In this document: piece after piece, positions 11,049-23,585 of the stretch
How positions within the stretch are numbered: position 1 is the stretch's first letter
Layout of the letters: every line of letters begins with the position of its first letter
Source of the DNA: Apiospora phragmitis
Taxonomy: Eukaryota > Ascomycota > Sordariomycetes > Amphisphaeriales > Apiosporaceae
Assembly: GCA_038363925.1 (NCBI GenBank)
Contig: JAQQWL010000008.1
Location: forward strand, 1,922,001-1,986,000
Length of the DNA: 64,000 nucleotides
Direction: 5' to 3'
The notes under the pieces: generated by a model
Seen by the model: only the letters and a program-made list of their open reading frames with translations
Database searches by the model: none
Told to the model about the DNA's origin: nothing
Made by a program: the position numbers and the translations under genes

Positions 11049-11640
11049 CCCGAGTGTTGTCTTTGGATTGCGTGAGCTGTAGGAGATTTTATTATGGTGG
11101 TAACTGTTTGCTTTTAAAAAGGAAGCATATCCAGGTCATTCTCGGCAGCCAGACTGTACTTATTTATGTAGAGACACAAAGCCCTCCCGGCTGCCGTTCC
11201 GGCCCCCAACCAACACCACAGCGACCCCACTCATCAGGTGTAACAGTAATATTATAGATCAGCCATAAGCCGCCCAGCTTGCACCTAAAACGCAGAAACG
11301 ACATGCCTCTTTTGGAAGTGCCGGTATTAGTACGGGGGCTGTGCCAAGCCACCGATATGTTGATTTGCCAGCCTTTTATCCGGTGCATAAGCAGCTGAGA
11401 GACTTCACTGACCCGTTCCCAAGTTCGTACATATGTCCGCCTGGGACGTGCACTTGTCACATAGTGGCTTACAACTCTGTCATGGCGAGGCGAATAATAT
11501 GATTCAAGAGGGGGCTCGAGATGGCTATTTCCGCAGGACGGGCCCTATTCTAGTATAAACTGCATACAACGAATATTCTTTTGCCGATTTTCCAGTACAA
11601 GAGTGACGAAGGTATACCCATGTACTGTCTGTGTCTGTCT
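11049..11640. other. Intergenic between two minus-strand secreted-protein genes
   Basis: It holds the 5' flank of the GPI protein and the 3' flank of the cysteine-rich protein. No further coding frame or repeat is supported. Confidence 0.45.
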
Positions 11641-11959
11641 TCAAGAGGGACACGAGTAATCAGCCGCGTCGCAGCAGCATTGCGAAAACCGGCAGCAGCA
11701 AGGCCCCTCAAAACCACCCGGGCACTCGCACTCGGTGCAGCGCTTCTGCAAAGAGCCCGGAATGTAGGAGCCGTCGTCCCGCATCTTGACGACGTTGCTA
11801 GGTGCGTCCTTGACGTGGTGATAGTATGCGTTAGCATGTCTTACTCAATTATTTGTGGCGGGGTAGGTTTGTACAGGTTCAAGAAGCACTTACAACAGGC
11901 CCGGCGGCCACGAGTCTGATCAGTGTCGTGAAGACAACGCTTAGCTTGAGAGGCAGCAT
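11641..11959 (-). CDS. Small secreted cysteine-rich protein (77 aa, 10 Cys)
   Basis: Two exons, 11959-11894 and 11808-11641, joined across an 85-nt intron with donor GTAAGT and acceptor TCAAG, give 77 aa. Residues 1-20 (MLPLKLSVVFTTLIRLVAAG) are a signal peptide. A spacer of about 25 residues ends in LQKR, a likely Kex2 cleavage site. The mature tail then carries ten cysteines in the pattern C-x2-C-x-C-x7-CCC-x4-CCC-x6-C before the TGA at 11643-11641. Size, signal, dibasic processing and cysteine density fit the small secreted protein class (effector-like, antimicrobial or metal-binding); the two CCC triplets would also fit metal chelation. I know no named family with this spacing. Reading frame, splice signals and stop agree, so I consider the gene real although no single long frame reveals it. 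Confidence 0.72.
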
Positions 11960-13088
11960 GGTGGAGTGTTGTTGGCCCTTGTTAATTAAGATAGCTATGC
12001 GCTTCTGTACATCGTGCCTTGGTCAACAGGTAAGTCTCAATAAGTAGCTTAAGATTAGATATTGGGCCAGGTGAAGTCGTAACCACCACTAAAGTGGTAA
12101 GGGTGGTCTACTTGCCTGACTGTGGAGTTTCCCAAGTTCTTAGGAAAGAGGATTCTCCAGTGGTGACGGGGTATGACGGAAACGTGGAAACAGGTATTCT
12201 TAATAGCTTATATAGATGTCGGTCCAGGGAGGAGGATCGGAACTGCCGGGCATCTCTCATCAGCTAGTATAGGATGATATGAGTACTGCAGGCATGACAA
12301 CATACTGATACTAGTCCTCGGATCATATATCGCTGCCAGAATACCCAAAGGATGGTACAGCGCATACGCGTCAGCACTTGTGGCTTCAATGCAGCAGGAT
12401 AGAGGGCCCCTTATTGGACAGAACCTCTGGCATATCACATAGTTCGTTTCAGCCTTTACACTCATGCGGCTTTCGTCTATACAATGAAAGTTAATTGGAC
12501 GCCGTATCGGATCACCGGAGCTTTTCTATCGCAGCTCAACGAAGGTAGTCAACTAGAAGGCGTCAGCCGATCCAGCGGTACTCGGGATTCTGGTGATATT
12601 CACTCTGTGATGTTGCCTCCATCCTGACGACTGTGAAGTAAGAAGCGTTCGTGCGGACAGGTACACGGAGCATGCGAAACGAAAAAGTAATATTGAGTTG
12701 CTCATTCGACATCATGTGCTTCGACAATGAATTCCGTTCGCATACGAGTCGCACAGAAAGGTTGTTTTATTCAATTTGGTCGTGATCTATAATATTAAAA
12801 GTAATCAGCTAGTCTTTTAAGAGAGGTATTATGTATACGTAGTTATCACTGTACCTCCTAGCTTGAGTACAATATACGGAAAATATTGGGATATCGTGCA
12901 TCAATAGAAAAGGCCATCTGGGTACATCATATTGGTATTACCAAGCGCCAAAGATACTCCCGCTAATGACCCATCGCATAACCAGTCCAAATCTATCCTG
13001 GAACATTGCAGGGCCCTAGCCTTTATCCAACTTTGGCAAACCCTTCATCTGTACCGACTGCCTCACATTACGGTCCCCGACGGCCCGA
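11960..13088. other. Intergenic, no gene supported
   Basis: Mixed-composition DNA with a short self-complementary stretch near 12085-12110 (CCACTAAAGTGG). Open frames are short and lack codon bias. Confidence 0.45.
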
Positions 13089-14964
13089 TCACAGGTTCTG
13101 GATCACGAACCTCTTCCGCCAGTACTCGCCATACCGGATGATGACGAGCGATATGGGCAGGAGGGACAGCGCGATGAAGCCGAGCAAGCTGTTGCCCCAG
13201 CCGACGCCGAGCCGCTCGTACATGGGCAGCCCCGCGAGCGGCAGTACGGCGCCGGCGATGGAGCGGACGAGGGTGTTGGCGGCCATGGCGGAGGCGGCGT
13301 AGAGCCCGAAGGCGTCGACGAGGTAGAGCTGGATGCACATGAAGATAAGCATATTGCCGACGCCGATGACGGCCGTGCCGATGATGGGCGCGATCCAGTG
13401 GACCCGCGCCTCAGCCGTCCAGCCATAGATAAAAAAGCCGGCCGGCATGACCAGGCTGCCGAGCGGCAGCAGGGGCAGGCGGTACTCGGGCTTGAGGCCC
13501 TCGCGCGCCGCGCCCGTCTCGGCGGCGAGCGCGTCGGCCGCCGCCGCCTTCTTCTTGATGTACCGGTCCGACGTGCCGCTGAAGACGGCAACGCCGGCGA
13601 GCGAGCCGACGCCCAGCCCGAGGAGGCGAGGCCGACGAGGCTGGTGCTGAAGCGGTAGTACTGCTGGAAGACCTCGGTGATGGACGTGAACATGAGGTAG
13701 AGGTAGCCGTAGGTGAGGGCCATGAAGAGGGCCGTGGATATGACGATGGGCGAGAAGAGGATCATCTTGATGGGCCGCAGGATGCTGCGGCGGAAGTAGT
13801 CGCGCGGTGAGAGGCCGATGTCCAGCTTGGAGCGCAGTTGCGCGTTGCCCGTCGCTTTTCGGAGTCGCCGCGTCTTCCGCTCGAGCAGGACGGGGTGGTA
13901 CGACTCGCGCAGAAAGGCGAGGTTGACGAGGGCGATGACGCCGCCGACGATGGCCAGGAGCCAGAAGTTCCAGCGCCAGCCCGCGGCGTCGGCGAGGAAA
14001 CCGCCCGCGATGGGCCCGACGATGGGCCCGAGCAGGGGCCCGATGGAGACGGCGGCCATGGCGGCGGCGCGGCCCTCCTGGCGGACCATGTCGGCGATGG
14101 AGCCGCTGGCGTTGGTGACGGGGCAGGAGCCGAAGACGCCGCTGAGGAAGCGGAAGGCGACGAGGGCGCCCAGGTTAGGCGCCGCGGCGCACGCGACGAC
14201 GAAGACGATGAAGCCGGCCATGCTGGCGTGGTAGACGTACAGGCGCCCGTAGATCTCGGACAGGGGCGCCATGACCAGCGGGCCGAAGGCGAAGCCGAGG
14301 ATGTAGACGGAGACTACGAAGGAGGCCATCTCGAGACTGGTGCTGTGGAATTCCTGCATGAGTTGTGGCACGCCTGGGGCGAATATAGCTGCGCAACGTT
14401 GTCAGTGACCCTCATTAGCGCTCTGTTGCTGGGAATCTTACATGAAGCTAGGGGAGTGATGAAGATCATGGTGCTGACTAGAAGACAATTCACAAATGTG
14501 CGCCACTTGGGCCAATTGTATGGGTATTCGGGATCATTCTCATCCCACGACACAATGTTGGCTTCGTCGTCATCAGTCGTGCTGGGGCTCTTTTCGCCCC
14601 GAGACCCGGACCCGGGGTCTTGGCTTGGATCCTGCGCTCCACCGGTCCCATTCTCGACGTCGCGTTCCGACCGGTGTTCAGCGGGCCCCACAGGAGCAGC
14701 AGCAGAAGACGATGGGTCTCCGGCCGTGTGCGGGCGCGGGTGATGCTCCGCGTCAGAATTCCTCCTCTTCTCCGCCAAGGAAGCACGGCGCTTCCTCTCT
14801 CCGTTCGCGTCCAGGAGGTAGCCTTCGCCGGAGGGGATGTCGGCATCGTGGCCTTCGTCGGCGGCTTGGCGGCTGATTCGGCGTTCTAAGTTTTGTCGAG
14901 TCACACCGTTGTCTCGGTCTTCGACGGTGGTTGCGGGCGCCATTGAAACTGGAAGACGCCCCAA
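13089..14964 (-). CDS. MFS transporter, DHA1 (drug:H+ antiporter-1) type, one frameshift
   Basis: Exon 1 (14964-14442) encodes a hydrophilic N-terminus of about 150 residues rich in Arg/Asp/Ser, ending in SWDENDPEYPYNWPKWRT and the first membrane helix. A 53-nt intron (14441-14389) joins it to exon 2 (APGVPQLMQEF...). The DHA1 signatures are present: NWPKW before TM1, the RFLSGVFGSCPVTNASGSIAD block, GPLLGPIVGPIAGGFL and the GWRWNFWLLAI block. Twelve helices can be counted if the frame is followed across a single missing base near 13625 (LVGLA then LGLGVGSLAGVAVFSGTSDR). With it the protein is 607 aa, normal for the TPO1/FLR1-like group that exports drugs or polyamines at the plasma membrane. 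The start could also be the inner Met at 14943. Apart from that base the gene looks healthy, so a consensus error is possible. Confidence 0.85.
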
Positions 14965-16183
14965 GTGCGCTGAGCGCTATGGCCTACGGGCTCCGTTAAC
15001 TCCATTCTCCACAACTTGGGCTCTTTGCGCATCCGTGTACAAGATAAGTAACATCAAATTCAACTCTTGATGTTTTGAAAGACAGGTTTTCGCAATGGTA
15101 TGGTAAGGTGCTGCTGGGATCTCACCTAAGCTTGGTTTGTTTGCTTCTAGGTTAGCACTTGGCGTGAGACCTTGTGCAGCTTAATCCTTAAGACTAAGTA
15201 CTGGGTATGTGGCAGTGGTACAGCAGGATGCGAAATGCCCAGGTGTGTGCCTACTGCGTCGCTGATCTTCAAGGACGGATGTATCGAATTTATTAAACAG
15301 AGGCGATCCCTAAGAGAGGAAAATTGGCATACGGCGAGTTAAGGGATAATCAATTAACAGTTTCTGTCCGGGCCATGTTGGCATTTATCATCGAAGACCC
15401 GTTGGAGAATGAACCCATGCCTTTCGGGATCTGGGGAGTCGTAGGCACCCGTGTTGTGTGTCTCATCGGTCATGCATAAAATAGCAAGACGGATGCTTCT
15501 AATTGGACAGGAGTTGAGCAGGTTCTTGGGGTTGGCTGCACAACTCCGGCCTGGCTTACAAGCCCATTCCCGTTCCCGACTGATAGGTTCCCCAGAGGAA
15601 AGATTTCAATATTCCAATGAAGAAGGGGAACCAGATCGGCAAGTCGGTATTTGCGACGCGCCAACCCCGGACTTGCCAAGAAATTGCATCTTCTCGATTG
15701 GTCTCTACAGACTTATCAATCGGGGTTCGAATTGAATGCGCACATAATGCTCGGAGTTGGAATGAAGAATGCCCTGTGTATTTACCGTAAGCACGCTCCC
15801 TTTCATACAGACCTCAGCTGTTTAATAGACTCGGTTACATCGTTCGGTGGGTTTTAGCCCCCTGCCGCGGTCCCTATGAGCTATCCCAACATTGGTGCAG
15901 ACGGCTCCAAATACGTTCAGGTTACTGTCAGGAAGTAGGTTACTTCAAATGCCAGGCGTCGCGAGATTGACGCAATAGTCAACCGAAAGGGGAAGTACTC
16001 CGGTCCGCGGGCAAATCACCCGCATCCCCTCGTTAGTACGGAATACGACCTCACGAATCTACCCCAACCCCATTGGGACCACCACCACGCTTTTCCAATG
16101 CCATCAAAAGTGCGCGACATGCACGCCAAGTAATTACAACATCGTCTACTACATAGAAACTATCTAATTGATATATCTTTGTT
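14965..16183. other. Intergenic between divergent genes
   Basis: About 1.2 kb between the MFS start and the beta-lactamase-like start, normal composition. A GGTCCGCGGGCAAATCACCC stretch at 16000-16020 holds a CCGCGG core that zinc-cluster factors could bind (inference). No gene seen. Confidence 0.35.
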
Positions 16184-18250
16184 ATGAGGCCTCGCAGTCC
16201 TACAGTTTATGCTGTTGCGCTCTGCGCTCTGCTCAACCCCTCAGTAGGCATTCGACTGGATGATGAAAATGTCCAGTATCCAATTGGAGCGGAAGTAGGC
16301 GGCGGCGGTTCCCCCGCAGGCCTGCCATTCTCAACAGAGAAGCTGGAGTCGTATATCCACGATGTAATGGAGCGTTGGAAAGCCCCTGGAATGGCAGTGG
16401 CTATCGTTCACGGCAATGAGACCTGGGCCAAAGTAAGAGAGCTCAGTTGCCATCTCTTTCCACCCCTGATCTCGTCAAGTCCTAGCTGTCCGACGTTTCT
16501 TTATTCCTGGCCTGGATATAAAACTACAACTTCCATGCCATATGGACATAGATACATCAAAGATCTATCAAAATGGAGAACTGACATCACTCCAGGGGTT
16601 CGGCTACGCCTCTCTCCCCTCCACGCCCGTGACGCCCCACACTCTCTTCTACACGGGCAGCACCACCAAGTCCTTCACCACAGCAGCCCTATCTCTGCTC
16701 ATAGACAACAGCTCCTAGTCGCCAGAGTCAAACACAGGCACCATCGCCAAGGTGAACTGGACTCCCATCTCTCAGCTGCTGCGCGACGACTTCGTCCTGA
16801 GCGACGACTGGGCCACCGCGCACGTCACGCTCGAGGACGCCGCGAGCCACCGGACGGGCTACCCGCGCCACGACCTGGCCTTCGCCCCGTCGAGCCGCGA
16901 CCAGGTCTGGCGCCTGCGCCACTTGCCCCTGGCCGCCGAGCCCCGCCAGCGCTTCCAGTACAACAACCACATGTTCACGACCCTGGGCTACCTCGTCGAG
17001 ACGCTGGCGGGGGGCCGCCCGGCCGCCTGGCTCGGCGCTTTCTTCCGCGAGCGGCTGTGGGCGCCCATGGGCATGGACGAGACGTTCTTGAACCGCGGCG
17101 ATCCGCGGTTCCGGGAGGAGTCGGGGTCTTCGCATCTGGTACTCGTGGACGGCTACTATTGGCGGCGCAACCGCGGCAGCAGTGGCAACGGCAAGGGGGA
17201 TGACGACGACGGCGGCGAGGAGGGAGAGTACGTGAAGCGTCCGCGCGTGCCCGCTAACTGAGGACGACGGCGCCGGCGCCGTCATCTCGAACGTCCTGAA
17301 CTACGCCAAGTACCTGCGCGTCATGATGCACGAGGAAGGCCCCATCTCGGCCGCGGGCCGCCGCGAGCTCAAGACGCCGCGCTCGTTCTTCGACGAGCAG
17401 GGGCCGCCCTTCACGGGGCCCGTGACGTACGCGCTGGGCTGGATGCACGGCGTGTTCGAGGGCGTCGAGACCTGGCACCACACGGGTACCGTCAACGAGT
17501 TCGTCACGGCCATGATGATGATGCCGGCCCGGGAGATGAGGATTGTGGTGATGTGCAATGCTGCGTCGGAGGCCAAGAGCTTGGTGTGGTACCGTGTCAT
17601 GTATGATCTGCTTGGCGTGGAGGAAGGTAGGAGGTTCGACTTTGAGGAAAAGTAAGACTTCTTCCGATACCCTGCCCACTCTCACAACATTGTTCTTTGG
17701 GTGACCATCCGAACTGACCGATGTGCGTAATCAGACTCCGACGTCAAGAAAGGGAAGGGCGGAAGCTTGTGAACGGTGGTCGCAAGCGCTTGTACCCCCA
17801 CGCCCCCAGCCCGCCGCTCCTGCCCTCCGCCGCGCTCGACAAGCACGCAGGGCGCTACTACGACCCAGGCTACGGCGGATTTATCGTGGATCTAGTGTGT
17901 GATGGCGATGATGACGGTGGGGACGGTGGCGGCTCGTGGAGGCCCCAAATTCCGGAGTCGGAGGCGGAGGTGTCGCCCCAGGCGGCCTGAAAGGGGGGCG
18001 AGTGCCACCTGGAGGCGCACTTGGAAGATACCTCCATGTTTGAATTCGTTTTCATGCTCGAGCACGTCTCGGGCGACTATTGGTTGGCTGGGCGCATGTG
18101 AAGGGGCTTACGGATCCCGGGGAGCCCCTGGCGTCGGTGCGGGCGCAGTTCCGGCTCAATGCGCGTGGGGAGGTGTCGGAGGTTGGGGTCGACTTGAGGC
18201 TGGAGGAGGGCGACGAGGTGCCGTTAGTTTGGTTCACGCGTGTCAATTGA
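16184..18250 (+). pseudogene. Secreted beta-lactamase-like serine hydrolase, multiply broken
   Basis: Exon 1 (16184-16432) gives a signal peptide and the VMERWKAPGMAVAIVHGNE start of the class-C beta-lactamase/LACTB fold. A 163-nt intron leads to exon 2 at 16596. The catalytic motifs are visible: S-x-x-K as STTK in YTGSTTKSFT (about 16655), Y-x-N as YNN in FQYNNHMFTTLGYLVE, and H-T-G in WHHTGTVNEF (about 17480). A second intron (17652-17734) precedes a C-terminal beta domain (LDKHAGRYYDPGYGGF). Defects: TAG at 16716-16718, a frameshift near 17250, TGA at 17988-17990, and a frameshift near 18095, after which VRAQFRLNARGEVSEVGVD runs to the TGA at 18248-18250. The family comprises fungal esterases/peptidases related to penicillin-binding proteins. 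With at least four lesions this copy is inferred inactive. Confidence 0.8.
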
Positions 18251-21200
18251 TTTACGGGGGAGGCAGTAGCCCGACGGCGTCGACTTATGTACAAGTGTAG
18301 GGTGTTGGCTGCTTGGTTGCTTGGTCAAACGCAGCTCGGTGGTGCCTTGGCAACCAGAGTCGTGAGGACTTTAGTTCTTAATAATGTCTACGCCAGCAAC
18401 AGAAGTGTAGATGACGTTGGTACCTTGTCTGCTGTAGAGGCATTTGCAGTGGCATGTCTTATGAGAAGTACAGAAGAGAAGAAGACAACGGAACAGGACT
18501 TCTGAATAGGTGGGAAGATGGATGAAGAATTTTGATACTGAAATTCGTTAGTTGTGTGTTTCTACTAAACGACGAGCCTTTTTTGAATGAGTAATAGAAG
18601 AATAGAAGTGTAACATGACAGGCTCGAACTGTGGCCTCCGTAAAAGGGTGAGTTGTAAAAAAGTGAAGTTCAAAAGGAGGGTGACAATGAATAGCAATAG
18701 AGACGCGTTACCACTGGACTAAACGTGCCGGGCAACAGGCACCAGGCAGCTTGGGCAGCAGTCGTGATGACGAGCCTGTCGAAGATACGCGCAAGACAAT
18801 CAAGGATACGCCATCCAAGATCACCAAGGCGTCACAACCAGCAAAAAAGGGTTCTCCGTGGGCTAGGACTCCTGGTCCGGGAGTGTTTCGCCACACGACT
18901 TTGATTCTTGAAGATTACTATCATCGGCTGGCCAATGTGCACTTCATTTCAGAGGATCCTGCGCAGTTTGCAACCTGCGCCTGACTTGTATAAGTGCCAC
19001 AACCTGAGCAATCGTGAACCGACCCCCGAAAACCCGGTGTCGCGAGGACCACGGTGGGAATTTTCTCATCTCGCTTGGGCTGCCCTGGGTGTTGCGTAGC
19101 TACTCAAACACCCGGGTTTTGCGCGGCTTCTCACACCACGACTCGCCCAAGACTGCACGCCGTTAGATTTTGGCGTGGAGGAACTTTGGTTAGGGAAACG
19201 GCTCGTTATTAGTACCTATATAGACTCCTTCGGGTTTTCCCCGAGTTTACCCAGCCGGGTGGCCCGTTGCCTGGTTGCCTGGTTCCTGGGGGTTACCTAC
19301 CCAAGTAATCGCCTGCACTCTCATGTAGGTACCACTGCCAGTTTCCCTCTGTAAGGCCTGCAGTTAGCCCTCTGCTTCTCCCCCTAGTTGATAGCTGCCA
19401 CATACTGATGATTCTATTCTTACCCTCGTCACCTTAAGACTACTACAGCTCACTGTTGCTGTACCATGTTGCGTGGCATTCTACCTTATCCGCACCACCA
19501 CCCTATCACACATGCACACTGCCAATAGATGCTTGATGGCAACTGAACATTATTATCATTATGCAGAAGAGCCACCTGGGTAGCCATATTTGCAAATCGT
19601 GATCATTACAATTGAAGACAATGCCAATTACTGTTCAGAAGAATCCGAGGCACGCGCATCCACGAAGCTTATTTCCCCCTATTCTATTCTCACGATCAGC
19701 ACTTCCTCAGATCGATGAAGAGACTGTACCACAGGCATTGGATAAAAAATCAATATCACTACATACCGATAATTATATCTCAATTTCATATTGAGCATCG
19801 CCTGCGTTTCACCTTTGCTGGTTATGCCATGCGCCTAGTGCCAGGAAAAGGACCATCCTCGCGAGAAAGACAGCTCCGGTATCACAGGAAGTTGGAGGCT
19901 CAATTAACTATTCCAGAGAAGTTTTGTAAGCTATCTGGTGTCCTTCCCACGTAAAAATGGAACAGAGTCTGCCCAGCACGTCACACAGCTAAGCCTGCAT
20001 CATGGCGCCCTGATTGAACCGTAGATCAATGCCATCCATTAAGTAGTTATCATGATCACCTCTGGGCATGACGAGCCTGTGAGGACGCTTAGCTGTATCA
20101 CACTCGCAAGGCATCGCAACTCAGTCGTTTATCAGAGCGATTAGCCGGCAGGACGTTAGGGGTGGCTAAGATGACGGAAAGAAGACATACTCAAAGGCAA
20201 AGCTGGGGTCCGAGAAAAGCTACACATCGAACGCATCCAAATCATTTGGCATATCAAACGTGAGTTCTTGAATACGACTCATTGGCACCGTGCCGATATG
20301 CATCTTGGATGCCTCGCTTGAGTATCCATCTTCAATGAGTTCAGTGTGGTTCGTACTAGCCATCATGACTCAGCCGGCTGGCCATCGAGTCGATGTACAG
20401 GCCAGCACATGAATGCCGCTGTGGGAAAGGTAACACTCCTGTTACACACGGAGGGGAACTTTCTCCGTCGGATATGTCTTCAAAGCGTTGCCTCTCCCCG
20501 GGGCACTTCGAGATATTGACCCGGCAGAGATGAGTTCGTTCATCTACACGGGCGATCAAAGGCTCCAAGACCCACCGAGATAACACGAAAGTATGGGCGC
20601 AAATGGCGTGCGTGCCAAAGGTGAAACGACATTCGTCAATATATTCCGGCCTCCACACGACCGCTGCATCTTGTGAAGGCATACAGGCGGCGGCGTCCTG
20701 CATGATGAAAGGTTCGTTCGAAGTTGGGTTGTCACGGGACCCGGGACCCCTACATATGACCCGTAGTGCCCCACAGGAAAAAAAGGCGGATCGACACTGT
20801 GGGTGGGGTGCAAACCTAATACCCTGCTTGCCTGCGTCAACGCCTAAAAGTAAACTGATGGTTTTTGACATTTGTGGATGTGAAAACCTTCCCACGTTCC
20901 ACGAAGTATTCGATGAGAATTGTTTGATGTCTTTTTAACCTGCCTACCACAATTCGTGGCTCTGGATGATCCGGATGAGGGCACCTATCGGATGTTCCCG
21001 ACAGCACCACAACAACGTGGAAGGCAGCACCCGGATGTAGAGTTTGGCTAATCTGGGTTGTGAGACACGAGGACCAAGTTTATGTTTTGACATGACCATC
21101 TTAAGCAACTGCCCTGCATACGATCTTGCCAATTGAACATAATTTACACAAACAATCATTAGGTTCTGCCAACCTTTTAATTGCGACTCACATGACTTGC

Positions 21201-21844
21201 GATTGGCATACCAACCCCTGGCAATGAATGGGAAGGAGTCAGCAGGGCCAGCTTTTTTGTCGGTCAACAATTCTGGTGTCCTGGCGGCGGGCGGCTCAAC
21301 CACTTTTCAGGGGCGACAACTACAGAGTAGGCCCAGGTAGGCTTAGGTGCTGGACACAACCCCACTTGATGCGCCAAACCCGCGGACGGTGGCTACGGTG
21401 GTGGCCATCACAGTCAGACACAGTCCATCCAGGCCTGTGTCTGCCTGTGTCTACTGCAGTGGACAGTTTGCGGGCCAGTCATTGGATTTCCAGCCCAGCC
21501 GAGCCTAGCCCGCGTTAAGGTGCCCCACCAGCGGACTGAGCCTGACTTGTGCCCCGTGCCACGATGCCATCGCATCAAGGATTTCTCCGGCTTTCCTTCA
21601 ACTTCATCTTCATTCATCAATCGAAATCCCATCTTCTTCCAACTTCCCTGTCCATGTTCTAACCCGCTTTTCACGTCATTGCTATCCATACAGCCCATAG
21701 ACGACGATTATCGCAATCGTCCATGGACACCTACGTACTTGTCTGTGCAAACTGAAGCTTGAAACAAGACAGTCTTCTTTCTCAATAGACTAGACCACGT
21801 TTTGCCATACAGCGTCCGTTCTAAATTGCCCCCTTATTTACAAC
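18251..21844. other. Long intergenic region, no gene supported
   Basis: About 3.6 kb of unique, normal-composition DNA. At 18604-18730 (minus strand) there are pieces resembling a tRNA D-arm (AGTCCAGTGGTAACGCG) and T-arm (ACAGTTCGAGCCTGT), but they do not fold into a full tRNA. A 179-codon minus frame (20356-20895) has no recognisable domain. 21300-21840 is the promoter side of the amino-acid transporter. Confidence 0.4.
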
Positions 21845-23585
21845 ATGGCTGACGCGATTTCGCCCGATGAGCTGAGGCGTGATGCCGAGGTTGTCGCCGA
21901 GCATCTTCCAGACAGCCATGGATACGTTTTTGATGCCACTTCAGACGCTGGGAATATCGGCAGATCATCCACTCCAGACTTCAACCCGCCCGGCGAGATA
22001 TCCTCGCTGAAGCTGCCCGGTGGTGACATACATCGCGATGTCTTCAAGACTGCCGCTAGGGTTAAGATGCACAAGCGCGCAGCCACTTTCCACCATCCGG
22101 GACAGGCGCCTACCTTTGACGAGGACGACCTCATGTCGGTTGGCCAGCAAATGGGACCCGGCGGCTTTCGCAGAGCCTACATCCAGCAGAGACAGCACCA
22201 TCTGGCCGCCAGGATCCCCGTCACCCGCAACTTCGTCGAGTTCCTGGATCTCTACGGTAGCTTCGCTGGCGAAGATCTTGCCGACTCGGATGATGAAGCG
22301 GTGAGCTTCGAGGACGACGAGGAAGCGGCTCCTGGTGCTGCACCACGCCCAGCGACCGAGACCAGGCCTCTGCTTGGACGTCGTAAGAGTACCCGCGCCC
22401 CTAAGTCTGCGACTGCTGGTACTACTAAGACCTTCTTTACCTTACTCAAGGCCTTCATTGGAACCGGTATTATGTTTCTGCCCAAGGCCTTCAGCAACGG
22501 AGGCATTCTGTTCTCAAGCATCACCATGATCTTGGTGGCGGCCATCTCTATGGTGTCCTTTCACCTGCTGCTGGCCTGTAAGACCAAGTACTCCGGTGGT
22601 TACGGTGAACTCGGCCATGCTATCGCCGGAACGCGCATGCGTAATCTGATCCTGGGGTCCATTACCCTGTCCCAGCTTGGCTTCGTCTGTGCCGGTATCG
22701 TTTTCGTGGCCGAGAACATCCTCTCGTTCTTCGCGGCTGTGACCAGGAGTGGAGCTCCTCTATCGACGGGGTCCATCATTCTCATCCAGGTCCTCATTCT
22801 TATACCGTTCGCTTGTATTCGAAACATCTCCAAGCTGGGACCCGCTGCCCTCTTTGCTGACATATGCATCATGATTGGCTTGGGTTACATCTACTACTAC
22901 GACGTCGCGAAGCTCGCTACCGAAGGCATGGCTGAGTCTGTTGTCCTATTCAACCCCGAGAAGTACACTTTGATGATTGGGTCCGCCATTTTCACCTTCG
23001 AAGGCATTGGGCTCATCCTGCCCATCCAGTCATCCATGGCTAAGCCCGAGAAGTTCGAGTACCTTCTGGGAATCATCATGCTTATCATCACCATCATCTT
23101 CACCTCGGTCGGAGCTCTTTGCTATGCGACATTCGGCGAGCACACATACATTGAGATTATTAACAACTATCCGCAAACCAACAAATTCGTCAACGCGGTG
23201 CAGTTTCTCTACTCGCTGGCGGTCTTGGTGGGGAACCCTGTCCAACTTTTTCCCCGCCATCCGAATTCTGGAGGGCAAGATCTTCGGTCACCACTCGGGC
23301 AAGAAGAGCCTCAAGACCAAATGGATAAAGAATCTGTTCCGAGGTCTTATGGTGCTCTTCTGTGGATTAATCTCTATTCTCGGCGCTAGCAACCTGGACC
23401 GTTTCGTGGCGCTTATTGGCTCTTTCGCATGTGTGCCGCTGGTCTACATCTACCCCCCTTACTTACATTACCGTGGCATCGCCACCACCAGGATGGAGAA
23501 GATTGGCGACCTTGCCCTGATGACGCTTGGCCTGGTCTGCATGGTCTACACCACGATTGTTACGGTTGTCAACAGTTTCCTTTAG
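21845..23585 (+). CDS. Vacuolar amino-acid transporter, AVT3-like (Aa_trans), one frameshift
   Basis: A single exon with a cytosolic N-terminus of about 190 residues (acidic, with DSDDEAVSFEDDEEA and TRPLLGRRKS) is followed by the Aa_trans fold. TM1 holds the family block KTFFTLLKAFIGTGIMFLPK, and later helices include LGFVCAGIVFVAENILSF, FTFEGIGLILPIQSSM and TSVGALCYATFGEH. These are the signatures of the AVT3/AVT4 group that exports amino acids from the vacuole. The reading moves frame at a T5 run (23247-23251), where T4 would keep NPVQLFPAIRILEGK in frame. With that base removed the protein is 579 aa and ends LALMTLGLVCMVYTTIVTVV. The lesion lies in a homopolymer of a conserved gene, so a consensus error is more likely than inactivation. 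Confidence 0.88.

Noticed and set aside
13838..14743. 301-codon plus-strand open frame
   Set aside because: Mirror frame of the GC3-rich MFS gene on the minus strand.
18604..18730. tRNA-like D-arm and T-arm pieces on the minus strand
   Set aside because: The two arms are about 90 nt apart, the acceptor stem pairs at only about five of seven positions, including a G-T, and no anticodon stem forms. At most a decayed tRNA.
20356..20895. 179-codon minus-strand open frame
   Set aside because: No domain, signal or codon bias, and the plus strand is also partly open. Chance is likely at this length in 64 kb.
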